Below, one piece after another: positions 56,801 through 64,000 of a DNA stretch of 64,000 nt. Position 1 is the first letter of the stretch. The number at the start of each line of letters is the position of its first letter. The DNA comes from Zea mays (taxonomy: Eukaryota > Streptophyta > Magnoliopsida > Poales > Poaceae): positions 44,004,095 to 44,068,094 of the forward strand of contig NC_050097.1 in NCBI RefSeq assembly GCF_902167145.1, read 5' to 3'. The notes under the pieces are model-generated. The model saw only the letters and a program-made list of their open reading frames with translations, was not told where the DNA came from and ran no database searches. The position numbers and the translations under genes are program-made.

Positions 56801-57836
56801 ATGCTATTGAATCATCACTTCTTCTAAAGACAGTGACACCTACATCAGTAAAGAGACAGTTGTAGCCCATTTGACATAATTGTGAAACGGAAAGCAAATT
56901 GTAATCTAATGAATCAACAAGAAAAACATTGGAAATAGTATGGTCAGGTGATATAGCAATTTTACCCAATCCTTTGACCAAACCTTGATTTCCATCCCCA
57001 AATGTGATAGCTCGTTGGGGATCTTGGTTTTTCTCATATGAGGAGAACATCTTTTTCTCCCCTGTCATGTGGTTTGTGCACCCGCTGTCGAGTATCCAAC
57101 TTGAGCCCCCGGATGCATAAACCTTCTTTTTGCCGTCCTTTGCCATGAGGCATTTGTGGCCGACGTTGGGGAAGAGAAGTCCCTTGGTGACGGCGATGTT
57201 GGCGGCGTCCTCGTCGTCGGAGGAGTCGCTTGAGCTTTCGTCGGAGTCCCACTCCCGACAAACATGGGCATCGCCGCCCTTCTTCTTGTAGTACCTCTTC
57301 TTCTCCTTTCTTCTCCCCTTCTTGTCGTCGCCCCTGTCACTATCACTTGATAATGGACATTTAGCAATAAAGTGACCGGGCTTACCACACTTGTAGCAAA
57401 CCTTCTTGGAGCGGGACTTGTAGTCTTTCCCTCTCCTTTGCTTGAGGATTTGGCGGAAGCTCTTGATGACGAGCGCCATTTCCTCATTGTCGAGCTTGGA
57501 GGCGTCTATAGGTTGTCGACTTGGTGTAGCCTCCTCCTTCTTTTCCTCCGTCGCCTTGAATGCGACGGGTTGAGCTTCGGATGTGGATGGATCATCAAGC
57601 TCGTTGATCTTCCTCGAGCCTTCGATCATGCACTTAAAACTTACAAAATTCTCGATAACTTCCTCGGGGGTCATTTTAGTATATCTAGGATTACCACGAA
57701 TTAATTGAACTTGAGTGGGGTTAAGGAAAATGAGAGATCTTAGAATAACCTTAACCATTTCGTGGTCGTCCCACTTCGTGCTCCCGAGGTTGCGCACTTG
57801 GTTCACCAAAGTCTTGAGCCGGTTGTACATGTGTTG
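53883..57836 (-). CDS. gag-pol polyprotein of copia G (C-terminal Gag to RNase H)
   Basis: One uninterrupted 1315-codon frame. Order: Gag C-terminal half; CCHC knuckle [14 protein letters not shown] (about residues 144-157); acidic tail; protease [15 protein letters not shown] (about 240-255); integrase with [15 protein letters not shown] and [11 protein letters not shown] (about 425-560); RT with [19 protein letters not shown] and YVDDIIFGS (about 830-1060); RNase H with [20 protein letters not shown] and [10 protein letters not shown]; and the end [13 protein letters not shown]. It lacks the coiled-coil linker of B: KKK of the Gag tail joins directly to YASGG before protease, in frame. A one-base deletion near 57838 (gtgctcc where A and B have gtggctcc) separates it from the Gag N-terminus. 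Confidence 0.92.
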   Translation of the reverse strand, partial: QHMYNRLKTLVNQVRNLGSTKWDDHEMVKVILRSLIFLNPTQVQLIRGNPRYTKMTPEEVIENFVSFKCMIEGSRKINELDDPSTSEAQPVAFKATEEKKEEATPSRQPIDASKLDNEEMALVIKSFRQILKQRRGKDYKSRSKKVCYKCGKPGHFIAKCPLSSDSDRGDDKKGRRKEKKRYYKKKGGDAHVCREWDSDESSSDSSDDEDAANIAVTKGLLFPNVGHKCLMAKDGKKKVYASGGSSWILDSGCTNHMTGEKKMFSSYEKNQDPQRAITFGDGNQGLVKGLGKIAISPDHTISNVFLVDSLDYNLLSVSQLCQMGYNCLFTDVGVTVFRRSDDSIAFKGVLEGQLYLVDFDRAELDTCLIAKTNLGWLWHRRLAHVGMKNLHKLLKGEHILGLTNVHFEKDRICSACQAGKQVGTHHPHKNIMTSDRPLELLHMDLFGPIAYISIGGSKYCLVIVDDYSRFTWVFFLQEKSHTQETLKGFLRRAQNEFGLRIKKIRSDNGTEFKNSQIEGFLEEGIKHEFSSPYTPQQNGVVERKNRTLLDMARTMLDEYKTSDRFWAEAVNTACYAINRLYLHRILKKTSYELLIGKKPNISYFRVFGSKCFILVKRGRKSKFAPKTVEGFLLGYDSNTRAYRVFNKSSGLVEVSCDVVFDETNGSQVEQVDLDEISEEQAPCIALRNMSIGDVCPKKSEEPPHEQDQPSSSTQASPPTQIEDEAQDVEQEDQEDEPPQNDGHDQVGDANDEDKEDEEPRPPHPRVHQAIQRDHPVDTILGDIHKGVTTRSRVAHFCEHYSFVSSIEPHRVEEALQDSDWVVAMQEELNNFTRNEVWHLVPRPNQNVVGTKWVFRNKQDEHGVVTRNKARLVAKGYSQVEGLDFGETYAPVARLESIRILLAYATYHGFKLYQMDVKSAFLNGPIKEEVYVEQPPGFEDSEYPNHVYKLSKALYGLKQAPRAWYECLRDFLIANGFKVGKADPTLFTKTLDNDLFVCQIYVDDIIFGSTNESTCEEFSRIMTQKFEMSMMGELKYFLRFQVKQLQEGTFLSQTKYTQDILSKFGMKDAKPIKTPMGTNGHLDLDTGGKSVDQKVYRSMIGSLLYLCASRPDIMLSVCMCARFQSDPKESHLTAVKRILRYLAYTPKFGLWYPRGSTFDLIGYSDADWAGCKINRKSTSGTCQFLGRSLVSWASKKQNSVALSTAEAEYIAAGHCCAQLLWMRQTLRDYGYKLTKVPLLCDNESAIKMADNPVEHSRTKHIAIRYHFLRDHQQKGDIEIAYINTKDQLADIFTKPLDEQTFTKLRHELNILDSRNFFC

Positions 57837-58011
57837 TGCTCCTCCCCTTTGCGAAGTCGGAACCGACCGAGCTCCCCCTCGATCGTTTCCCGCTTGGTGA
57901 TTTTGGTGAGCTCATCTCCTTCGTGCGCGGTTTTGAGCACATCCCAAACTTCCTTGGCGTTCTTCAACCCTTGAACTTTGTTATACTCCTCTCTACTTAA
58001 AGAGGCGAGGA

Positions 58012-58016
58012 GTATT
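58012..58016. repeat. target-site duplication of element E (left)
   Basis: GTATT, repeated at 62892-62896. The uninterrupted family sequence in A reads gaggagtattgttgtgg, confirming the site. Confidence 0.95.
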
Positions 58017-58155
58017 TGTTGGAAACTGAACCCATGCCCTAACCAGGGATGGGGAGTAGTATTAATAGAGTAGTAACTGGGCCAGGCCCATTACAGTGAG
58101 GGGTGAGACGGTAATTACAACCCAAACCCTAGACTCCTAGACGGGTAGTCTAACA
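58017..58155 (-). repeat. 3' LTR of element E (139 bp)
   Basis: Minus strand TGTTAGACTACCCGTC to TTTCCAACA; identical to 62753-62891. Confidence 0.95.
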
Positions 58156-58165
58156 CCCCCCCGCA
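58156..58165 (-). other. polypurine tract of element E
   Basis: Minus strand TGCGGGGGGG, directly before the 3' LTR. Confidence 0.8.
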
Positions 58166-58174
58166 GTCACAACT

Positions 58175-61100
58175 CTATCCTGTACAGATGTTGAGACTGG
58201 ATCGAAAGTCTAGAAATACACTCGACGGAAGGCCCTTGGTGAAGATGTCGGCGAACTGCAGCGTGGTGGGGACGCTGAGAACACGAACGTCACCGGCAGC
58301 GACACGCTCGCGGACGAAGTGAAGGTCGATCTCGATGTGCTTCGTGCGCTGATGCTGCACGGGGTTGGTGGAGAGGTAGACCGCACTGACGTTGTCGCAG
58401 TAGACGAGTGTGGCGCGCTGAAGAGGACTGTGGAGCTCGTGGAGGAGCTGGCGCAGCCAGGAGACCTCGGCCACACCGTTTGCCACGGCACGGTACTCGG
58501 CCTCAGCGCTGGAGCGAGAGACGACGGGCTGCCGCTTGGCGGCCCAAGAGACGAGGTTGGTGCCCAGGAACACGGCGTAGCCGGAGGTGGACCGGCGCGT
58601 GTCAGGACAGCCAGCCCAGTCAGCGTCGGTGTAGACCACGAGCTCCGACGTCGGGGATGGGCGGAGTAGGAGGCCGTAGTCGAGGGAGCCGCGGAGGTAG
58701 CGTAGGATCCGCTTGAGCGCAGTGAGATGGGGCTCCCGCGGAGTGTGCATATGCAGGCACACCTGCTGGACAGCGTAAGCGATGTCGGGCCTGGAGAACG
58801 TGAGGTACTGGAGCGCGCCGGTGAGGCTCCGGTATGACGTCGCGTCGGCGACCGGAGGCCCGTCGTCCTCAGAGAGCTTCGCCTGAGTGTCGACAGGCGT
58901 GGAGCAAGGCTTGCAGTCAGACATGCCAGCCCGCTCCAGGATGTCGATGGCGTACTGGCGCTGGTGGAGGAAGAGACCCTGAGGCCGACGTTCGGCGGTG
59001 ATGCCGAGGAAGTGGTGGAGGGGCCCCAGGTCCTTCATCGCGAACTCCCGCTGGAGGGCGACGATCGTGCGGTGTAGAAGGTCGGCGGTGGATGCCGTGA
59101 GCACAATGTCGTCGACGTAGAGCAGGAGGTAGACGGTGTCGTCGCCGCGCCGGTAGATGAACAGGGACGTGTCCGACTTGGCCTCGACGAAGCCGATGGA
59201 GGCTAGGTAGGAGGCAAAGCGACTGTACCAAGCCCGTGGCGCCTGCTTGAGGCCGTACAGGGACCTGTTCAGCCGGCAAACCAAATCCGGACGGTCAGCG
59301 TCGACGAAGCCGGTGGGCTGGCTGTAGTAGATAGTCTCTGTCAGAGTGCCATGGAGGAAGGCATTCTTGACATCGAGCTGATGGATCGCCCAGTCGCGGG
59401 AGAGGGCGAGGGAGAGGACGGCGCGAACAGTGGCGAACTTGACGACAGGGCTGAAGGTCTCGTCGTAGTCCACTCCGGGGCGCTGGGTGAAGCCCCGAAG
59501 GACCCAACGGGCCTTGTAGCGGTCGAGGGAGCCGTCCGAGGTCAGCTTGTGGCGAAATAGCCACTTGCCGGTGACCACGTTGGTGCCTGGTGGACGCGGC
59601 ACCAGGTCCCAGGTGTGGTTGGCCAAGAGGGTCGCGTACTCCTCCTCCATAGCACGACGCCAATGTGGGTCGGCGAGGGCAGTGCGAACGGAGGAGGGTA
59701 CCGGGGAAGCGTCGGGTGGAGTGCTAGTCGTAGTAGCAGCCAGTATTAGCCGGTCGACGGGGCGGAGAACGCCAGCAGCGCGCCGAGTCACCATCGGATG
59801 GACGTGCCCGGGGTCGCGGTGGATAGCGACCGGGTGGTATACGGACGACTCGGAGTGAATCGCCGGGACGTCGGGAGCGGCTGCTGGGGCCGGCTCACGG
59901 CGGTGATAGACGACGGCGGAGTCGGCGAATCGGGCCGCGCTCGTTGACGGGCCTGAGTCGGGGGGCGCCGATGTAGTGGCGTGGCCGCGGCGATGGTAGA
60001 CAAGGGCGGGGTTGGCGAATCGAGCCGGAGTCGACGGGGCCGCGCGTGGCGCAGGCGGGGTCGGCGGGGCCGCGCGTGGCGCGGGCAGGATCGACGGGGC
60101 CGCGCGTGGCGCAGGCGGGGTCGGCGGGACCGCGCGTGGCGCAGGCGGGGTCGGCGGGACCGCGCGTGGCGCAGGCGGGGTCGACGGGGCCGCGCGTGGC
60201 GCGGAAGAGGTCGTGGGGGCCGCACGAGGAGCAGGTAACGGCGCAAGACGGGGAGCCGGAGGTGGGGGAGGGATCGGATCGGACTCGAGGAGGGAGTCAA
60301 GATCGGTGGGTGGGGTGGAGCTAGCAAGGGGAAACACATCTTCGTCAAAGATGACATGACGAGAGATGATGATGCGGTGGGAGGTGAGGTCCAGACACCG
60401 GTACCCCTTATGGTCAGGGGAGTAGCCAAGGAATAGACAGCGGGTGGAGCGAGGAGAAAGCTTATGAGGAGCGGTAGCGGAAGTGTTAGGGTAGCAGGCA
60501 CAGCCGAACACGCGAAGGTGGTCATAGGAAGGGGTTGTGCCGTATAGGGCGAAGTGAGGGGTAGGGGTGGCGTACCGCCTTCGAGGGAAGACGGTTCAGG
60601 AGGTGGGTGGCAGTGTGCAGGGCCTCTGCCCAGTAGGTGGCAGGGAGAGACGCCTGAAAGAGAAGGCAGCGGATCATGTTGGTGGTGGTGCGAATCATGC
60701 GCTCGGCCCGGCCGTTCTGAGCAGAGGTGTAGGGACACGAGAGACGCAACTGGACGCCGTGAGTGAGGAAGAAAGAGCGGGAGGCGTTGTTGTCGAACTC
60801 GCGGCCATTGTCGCACTGCAGGGCACGGACCGGGCGCCAGAACTGGGTGGATACCCAGGCGAAAAAGTGAGTGAGGGTGGTAAACGTGTCAGACTTCAGC
60901 CGAAGGGGGAAAGTCCAAAGGAAATGGGAGTAGTCATCGAGAATGACCAGGTAGTATTTGTAGCCGGAGAGGCTAAGGACAGGAGATGTCCAGAGATCAC
61001 AGTGGACAAGATCAAAGGCCTGGACAGCCCTGGATGTGGAAGTAGAAAAAGGAAGACGGGAGTGGCGGCCGAGCTGACAAGCATGACAGAGGCGCTCAGA

Positions 61101-61937
61101 AGAGCCCCGAGTATATGATATGTCGGAGTGGCCGGAAAGCTGGGACATGACGTCAGGTCCAGGGTGCCCGAGGCGACGGTGCCAAATGGCAGAGGAGGTG
61201 GTGGTAGTAGCAAGAGCATGTGAAGTGGTGGTAGTAGTAATGACAGGAGATGAGGCTACTCTGGTGTGGGGATTGGAGGGCAGGTGAAGAGAATAGAGGG
61301 GGCCGGAGCTGTCACAGCGAGCGAGCACAGCATGTGTGGGAAGGTGGCGTATGGTGAGGCCTCAGGGGTCGAACTCCATAGAGCACTGGTTGTCACTAGT
61401 GAAGCGACGAACCGAGAGGAGGGGATGAGTTAGCCCGGGAGCAACAAGGACGTCGTTAAGGCAGAATGGTCCTGGAAGAGCCGATGTACCTACTGAGGTG
61501 ACCGGGAGGGTGGAACCGTTGCCGACGACGATGGAGGTAGGATGTGAGGGGTGGGGTGGATGGGAGTGGAGTAACGAAGTAGTGGTGGGGGTAGTGTGGA
61601 AGGAGGCCCCAGAGTCAACCACCCAATCGGTGGTGGTCCGGGGAGGTGGAAGTGGCGAAGGTACGTTGTGAGCGGAGAGGGCCAAAGAAGGTGCCCCGAC
61701 AGAGGCACTAGGAAGGGAGGGAGATGACACGGGCTCAACCGCTAGGGAGGCGATCGCAGCACGTGGGAAGACAAGCGGTCCAGGCACGTGACGGCCCGCC
61801 TGAGGGTGGACCTCGACGCAGTCCCGAAGAATAGGGTTCCAGACGGGATCAAAGGACACGAACATGCCCCGGATGAGCTGGCCGTCGTGGAGGAGGACAC
61901 GCACCGTCACGAGAGCGGCGGGCGAGGTAAAGCTCAT
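58175..61937 (-). pseudogene. polyprotein of element E: Sm-like domain, protease, integrase, RT, RNase H
   Basis: The first ATG in frame (61935-61937) gives MSFTSPAALVTVRVLLHDGQ and directly enters the Sm-like segment. Order: Sm-like (about 61735-61920); DWVVDSGASFHTT protease (near 61610); TGA 61362-61364; zinc region HRRLGHPGPD; integrase with CDNGREFDN and AERMIR; a one-base insertion in a C-run near 60575 shifting the frame; the APRAAP minisatellite (60030-60245); RT with LDVKNAFLHG and YVDDIVLTAS (near 59110); and RNase H TDADWAGC, SSAEAEYRA to the end at 58175. From 60511 to 58175 the frame is intact (778 codons). No copia gag fold or CCHC knuckle is present. Confidence 0.9.
61735..61920 (-). 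other. Sm/LSm-like domain segment in element E
   Basis: Intact in this copy. Conserved points in order: DGQ..RG.F.SFDP, N, L-x-DC-x-E, G-P-L-V, I-A-S-L-A-V-E-P. They parallel SmB Sm1 (DGR..G.F.AFD..MN..L.DC.E) and Sm2 (GLVLLRGE.V.SMTVEGPP). The Sm2 RG pair is RA here. It is fused in frame to protease. Confidence 0.62.
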
Positions 61938-62740
61938 GGCGACCGGTGCAGGCCTGCGCAAGGAGGCGCGGACAGGACAGCCGGGCGCGAAACAGCAGAG
62001 GCGGCTGAGTGCTCGGCGTCGGGCGTCCACAGCACGGGACAGCAGGGGCGCTGCGTGACGCGGAACAGCAGGGGCGCGGGACCACCAGGCGGGTGCTCCT
62101 GGACGGGTGAAGCAGGGAGGAGAAGGCTGCCGAGCAGTGGGGAAGAAGACCGGCGGCTGGTAGGGGAAGGGGAGCACGTGTGGGACGCCACTCCCCTGGC
62201 CGGATCTCGCCCTGCTCGCCCCTGTTTGGATGCCCAGGCCTCTGCGCGGGCGGCGTCGGGGCGCCGGATCGGCAGGCGGTGCGGCGGCCGGGGCCGGTCG
62301 CGGACGCCTGGGCAGGAGCGGTGGCGCGCCTGGGTGCGGACCGCTGCTCGGTCGCGGGCCGCTGGGCGTCGGGCCGTATGAGCAGGGGCGGGTGGACGGG
62401 GGATCTGGCGGGTGCCGGCCTGGTGTAGACGGGCGCGCCGTCGGGGTCGCGGGCTGGGGAGGGGCGACGGGATGCGTGGGGAAGACCGGAGGTGGGACGT
62501 CGGGCGCCGTACCCAGGGGGAAGGCCGGCGGCGGCGGACGGGCAGGGGCAGGGGACCGGCGGTGGAGCCGGCGGCTGGGAGGGAGAGGAGGGAGGTCGGC
62601 GGTGGGCGCGGACGCTGGCTGGGTGCCGGCGGCCGACGCAGGGGAGAGGAGGGGGAGGGACCGGCGGCAGGGGCCGGCGGCGCAGGGGAGAGGATGCCCC
62701 TGGCGGCTGTAGGACAGGAAACAGAAAACCTAAACCTAGA
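61938..62740 (-). other. GC-rich leader of element E
   Basis: Lies between the PBS and the first ATG. The polyprotein frame stays open back to a stop near 62730-62732 but has no ATG upstream of 61937. Composition is extremely G+C rich with GGCGG repeats. No gag-like protein is recognisable in this stretch, where copia gag would be expected. Confidence 0.6.
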
Positions 62741-62752
62741 GCTCTGATACCA
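62741..62752 (-). other. primer binding site of element E
   Basis: Minus TGGTATCAGAGC, perfect tRNA-Met type site touching the LTR. Confidence 0.94.
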
Positions 62753-62891
62753 TGTTGGAAACTGAACCCATGCCCTAACCAGGGATGGGGAGTAGTATTA
62801 ATAGAGTAGTAACTGGGCCAGGCCCATTACAGTGAGGGGTGAGACGGTAATTACAACCCAAACCCTAGACTCCTAGACGGGTAGTCTAACA
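62753..62891 (-). repeat. 5' LTR of element E (139 bp)
   Basis: Identical to 58017-58155. No obvious TATA box except a short tattaata tract; unusually short for a copia LTR. Confidence 0.95.
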
Positions 62892-62896
62892 GTATT

Positions 62897-63471
62897 GTTG
62901 TCGCTTGAGAGTTGAAGTGCTCGATTTGGGCCACTTCATCCTCATCATAGTCTTTATCCCCTACGGATGGTACCTGTGCACCAAACTCAACAACATCCCA
63001 TATACTTTTGTGGAGTGAGGTTAGATGAAATCGCATTAAATCACTCCACCTAGCATAATCTTCACCATCAAAAGTTGGTGGTTTGCCTAATGGGACGGAA
63101 AGTAAAGGTGCATTTTTAGAAATGCGAGGGTAATGTAGGGGGATCTTACTAAACTTCTTACGCTCTTGGCGTTTAGAAGTTACGGAGGGCGCATCGGAGT
63201 CGGAGGTCGATGTTGATGAAGTGTCGGTCTCGTAGTAGACCACTTTCCTCATCCTTTTGTGCTTGTCCCCTCTCCGATGTGGCTTGTGGGAGGAAGATCT
63301 CTCCTTCTTCTCTTTGTGGTGCGAAGAAGATTTCTTCTCCTTCCCTTTGTTGGAGGAGATCTTCTTCTTCTCCTTCCTCTTGGTGCGGGACTCTTCCGAT
63401 GAAGTGCTCCCGTGGCTTGTAGTGGGCTTTTCGCCGGTCTCCATCTCCTTCTTGGCGTGATCTCCCGACAT
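62897..63471 (-). pseudogene. N-terminal Gag of copia G, split by element E
   Basis: The ATG is at 63469-63471 (MSGDHAKKEMETGEKP). A Lys/Ser-rich segment is longer than in A and B (extra KKISSNKGKEKKSSSHHKEK-type stretch). The PPTFDGEDYARWSDL core follows, reading to 62897, where element E enters. The remaining ~180 bases (57837-58011) lie on the far side of E. Removing E and one copy of GTATT would leave a sequence collinear with A. Confidence 0.87.
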
Positions 63472-63505
63472 CACTTCGAGCGGTTAGGCTCTAATGAAGC
63501 ACCGG

Positions 63506-63517
63506 GCTCCGATACCA
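63506..63517 (-). other. primer binding site of copia G (one mismatch)
   Basis: Minus TGGTATCGGAGC; one base off the tRNA-Met type site, two bases inside the LTR. Confidence 0.88.
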
Positions 63518-63519
63518 AT

Positions 63520-64000
63520 TGAAAGTCGCCTAGAGGGGGGGGGGGTGAATAGGGCGAAACTGAAATTCTCAAAAATAATCACAACTACAAGCCGGGTTAG
63601 CGTTAGAAATATAAACGAGTCCGCGAGAGAGGGAGCAAAACAAATCGCAAGCAAATGAAGAGTGTGACACGCGGATTTGTTTTACCGAGGTTCGGTTCTT
63701 GCAAACCTACTCCCCGTTGAGGAGGCCACAAAGGCCGGGTCTCTTTCAACCCTTCCCTCTCTCAATCGGTCCCTCGGACCGAGTGAGCTTCTCTTCTCAA
63801 ATTACTTGGGAATCAAACTTCCCGCAAGGGCCACCACACAATTGGTGCCTCTTGCCTCAATTACAAGTGAGTGTTTGATCACAAGAAAGAATCAAGAAAG
63901 AAGGAAGCAATCCAAGCGCAAGAGCTCGAAAGAACACAAGCAAATCTCTCTCTCTAGTCACTAGGGCGTTGTGTGGAATATGGAGAGGATTTGATCTCTT
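63520..64000 (-). repeat. 5' LTR of copia G (partial)
   Basis: Appears identical to 51750-52230 over all 481 bases, including the run of ten G. Continues past the window. Confidence 0.94.

Larger units (their letters stand above)
58017..62891 (-). mobile_element. short copia element E, complete (4875 bp)
   Basis: Two 139 bp LTRs (58017-58155, 62753-62891) compare base for base as identical, with GTATT duplication. PBS TGGTATCAGAGC (minus, 62741-62752) abuts the 5' LTR. PPT is a G-run (minus, 58156-58165). Internal length 4597 bp. It lies in gag of G and is therefore the youngest insertion of the right nest. Confidence 0.96.
51750..64000 (-). mobile_element. young copia SIRE/Opie-Ji-like element G (5' LTR continues past window)
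   Basis: 3' LTR 51750-53060, PPT, a long pol frame 53883-57830, gag N-terminus to 63471, PBS, and the start of the 5' LTR at 63520. Element E interrupts gag. The visible 481 bases of the 5' LTR appear identical to the 3' LTR, so the insertion is recent. It lies in element F within MOG1 intron 6. Confidence 0.93.

Overview
This is plant nuclear DNA from a large, repeat-rich grass genome, most likely Zea or a close Andropogoneae relative. The evidence is nested LTR retrotransposons of grass type, GC-rich coding sequence, GT-AG introns and one clear host gene. Nothing in it looks bacterial. More than 85% of the window is transposable element, and almost every element carries stops, frameshifts or deletions.

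Left nest (1-24066), four levels deep. A Ty3/gypsy Tat-lineage element (Tat-1, minus strand, 5' LTR 10045-10673, Grande-like) sits inside copia element A (5' LTR 12418-13712). A sits inside copia element B of the same SIRE/Opie-Ji-like family (5' LTR 18600-19894). B sits inside a short copia element C (plus strand, 3' LTR 23940-24066). The left halves of all four lie outside the window.

Centre (24504-39000). This is a complete 14.5 kb Tat element, Tat-2, with two ~1.67 kb LTRs and a perfect AAAGG target duplication. Both Tat elements carry, downstream of pol and on the opposite strand, an intron-containing antisense gene of the putative gypsy-type transposon (PF04195-like) family.

Middle (39001-47860). 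Gene-free intergenic DNA: a Tourist-like MITE, an old LTR relic, and a ~1.9 kb direct duplication. Each duplicate carries a full Cassandra TRIM whose LTRs contain 5S rRNA-derived sequence. A 212 bp CACTA-type transposon end lies between the duplicates.

Right (47860-64000). The only host gene found is a MOG1 / Ran guanine-nucleotide release factor homologue (plus strand, six exons visible from 48233). Its sixth intron, or its truncated 3' end, contains a second nest: chromovirus F, interrupted by young SIRE-like copia G (51750 to beyond the window), interrupted in its gag by short copia E (58017-62891, identical 139 bp LTRs, GTATT target duplication).

The most unusual observation is in C and E, two copies of one short copia family. 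They have no recognisable gag. Directly ahead of the protease, in the same frame, they carry a segment resembling the Sm fold of spliceosomal SmB. This looks like a captured host RNA-binding domain.
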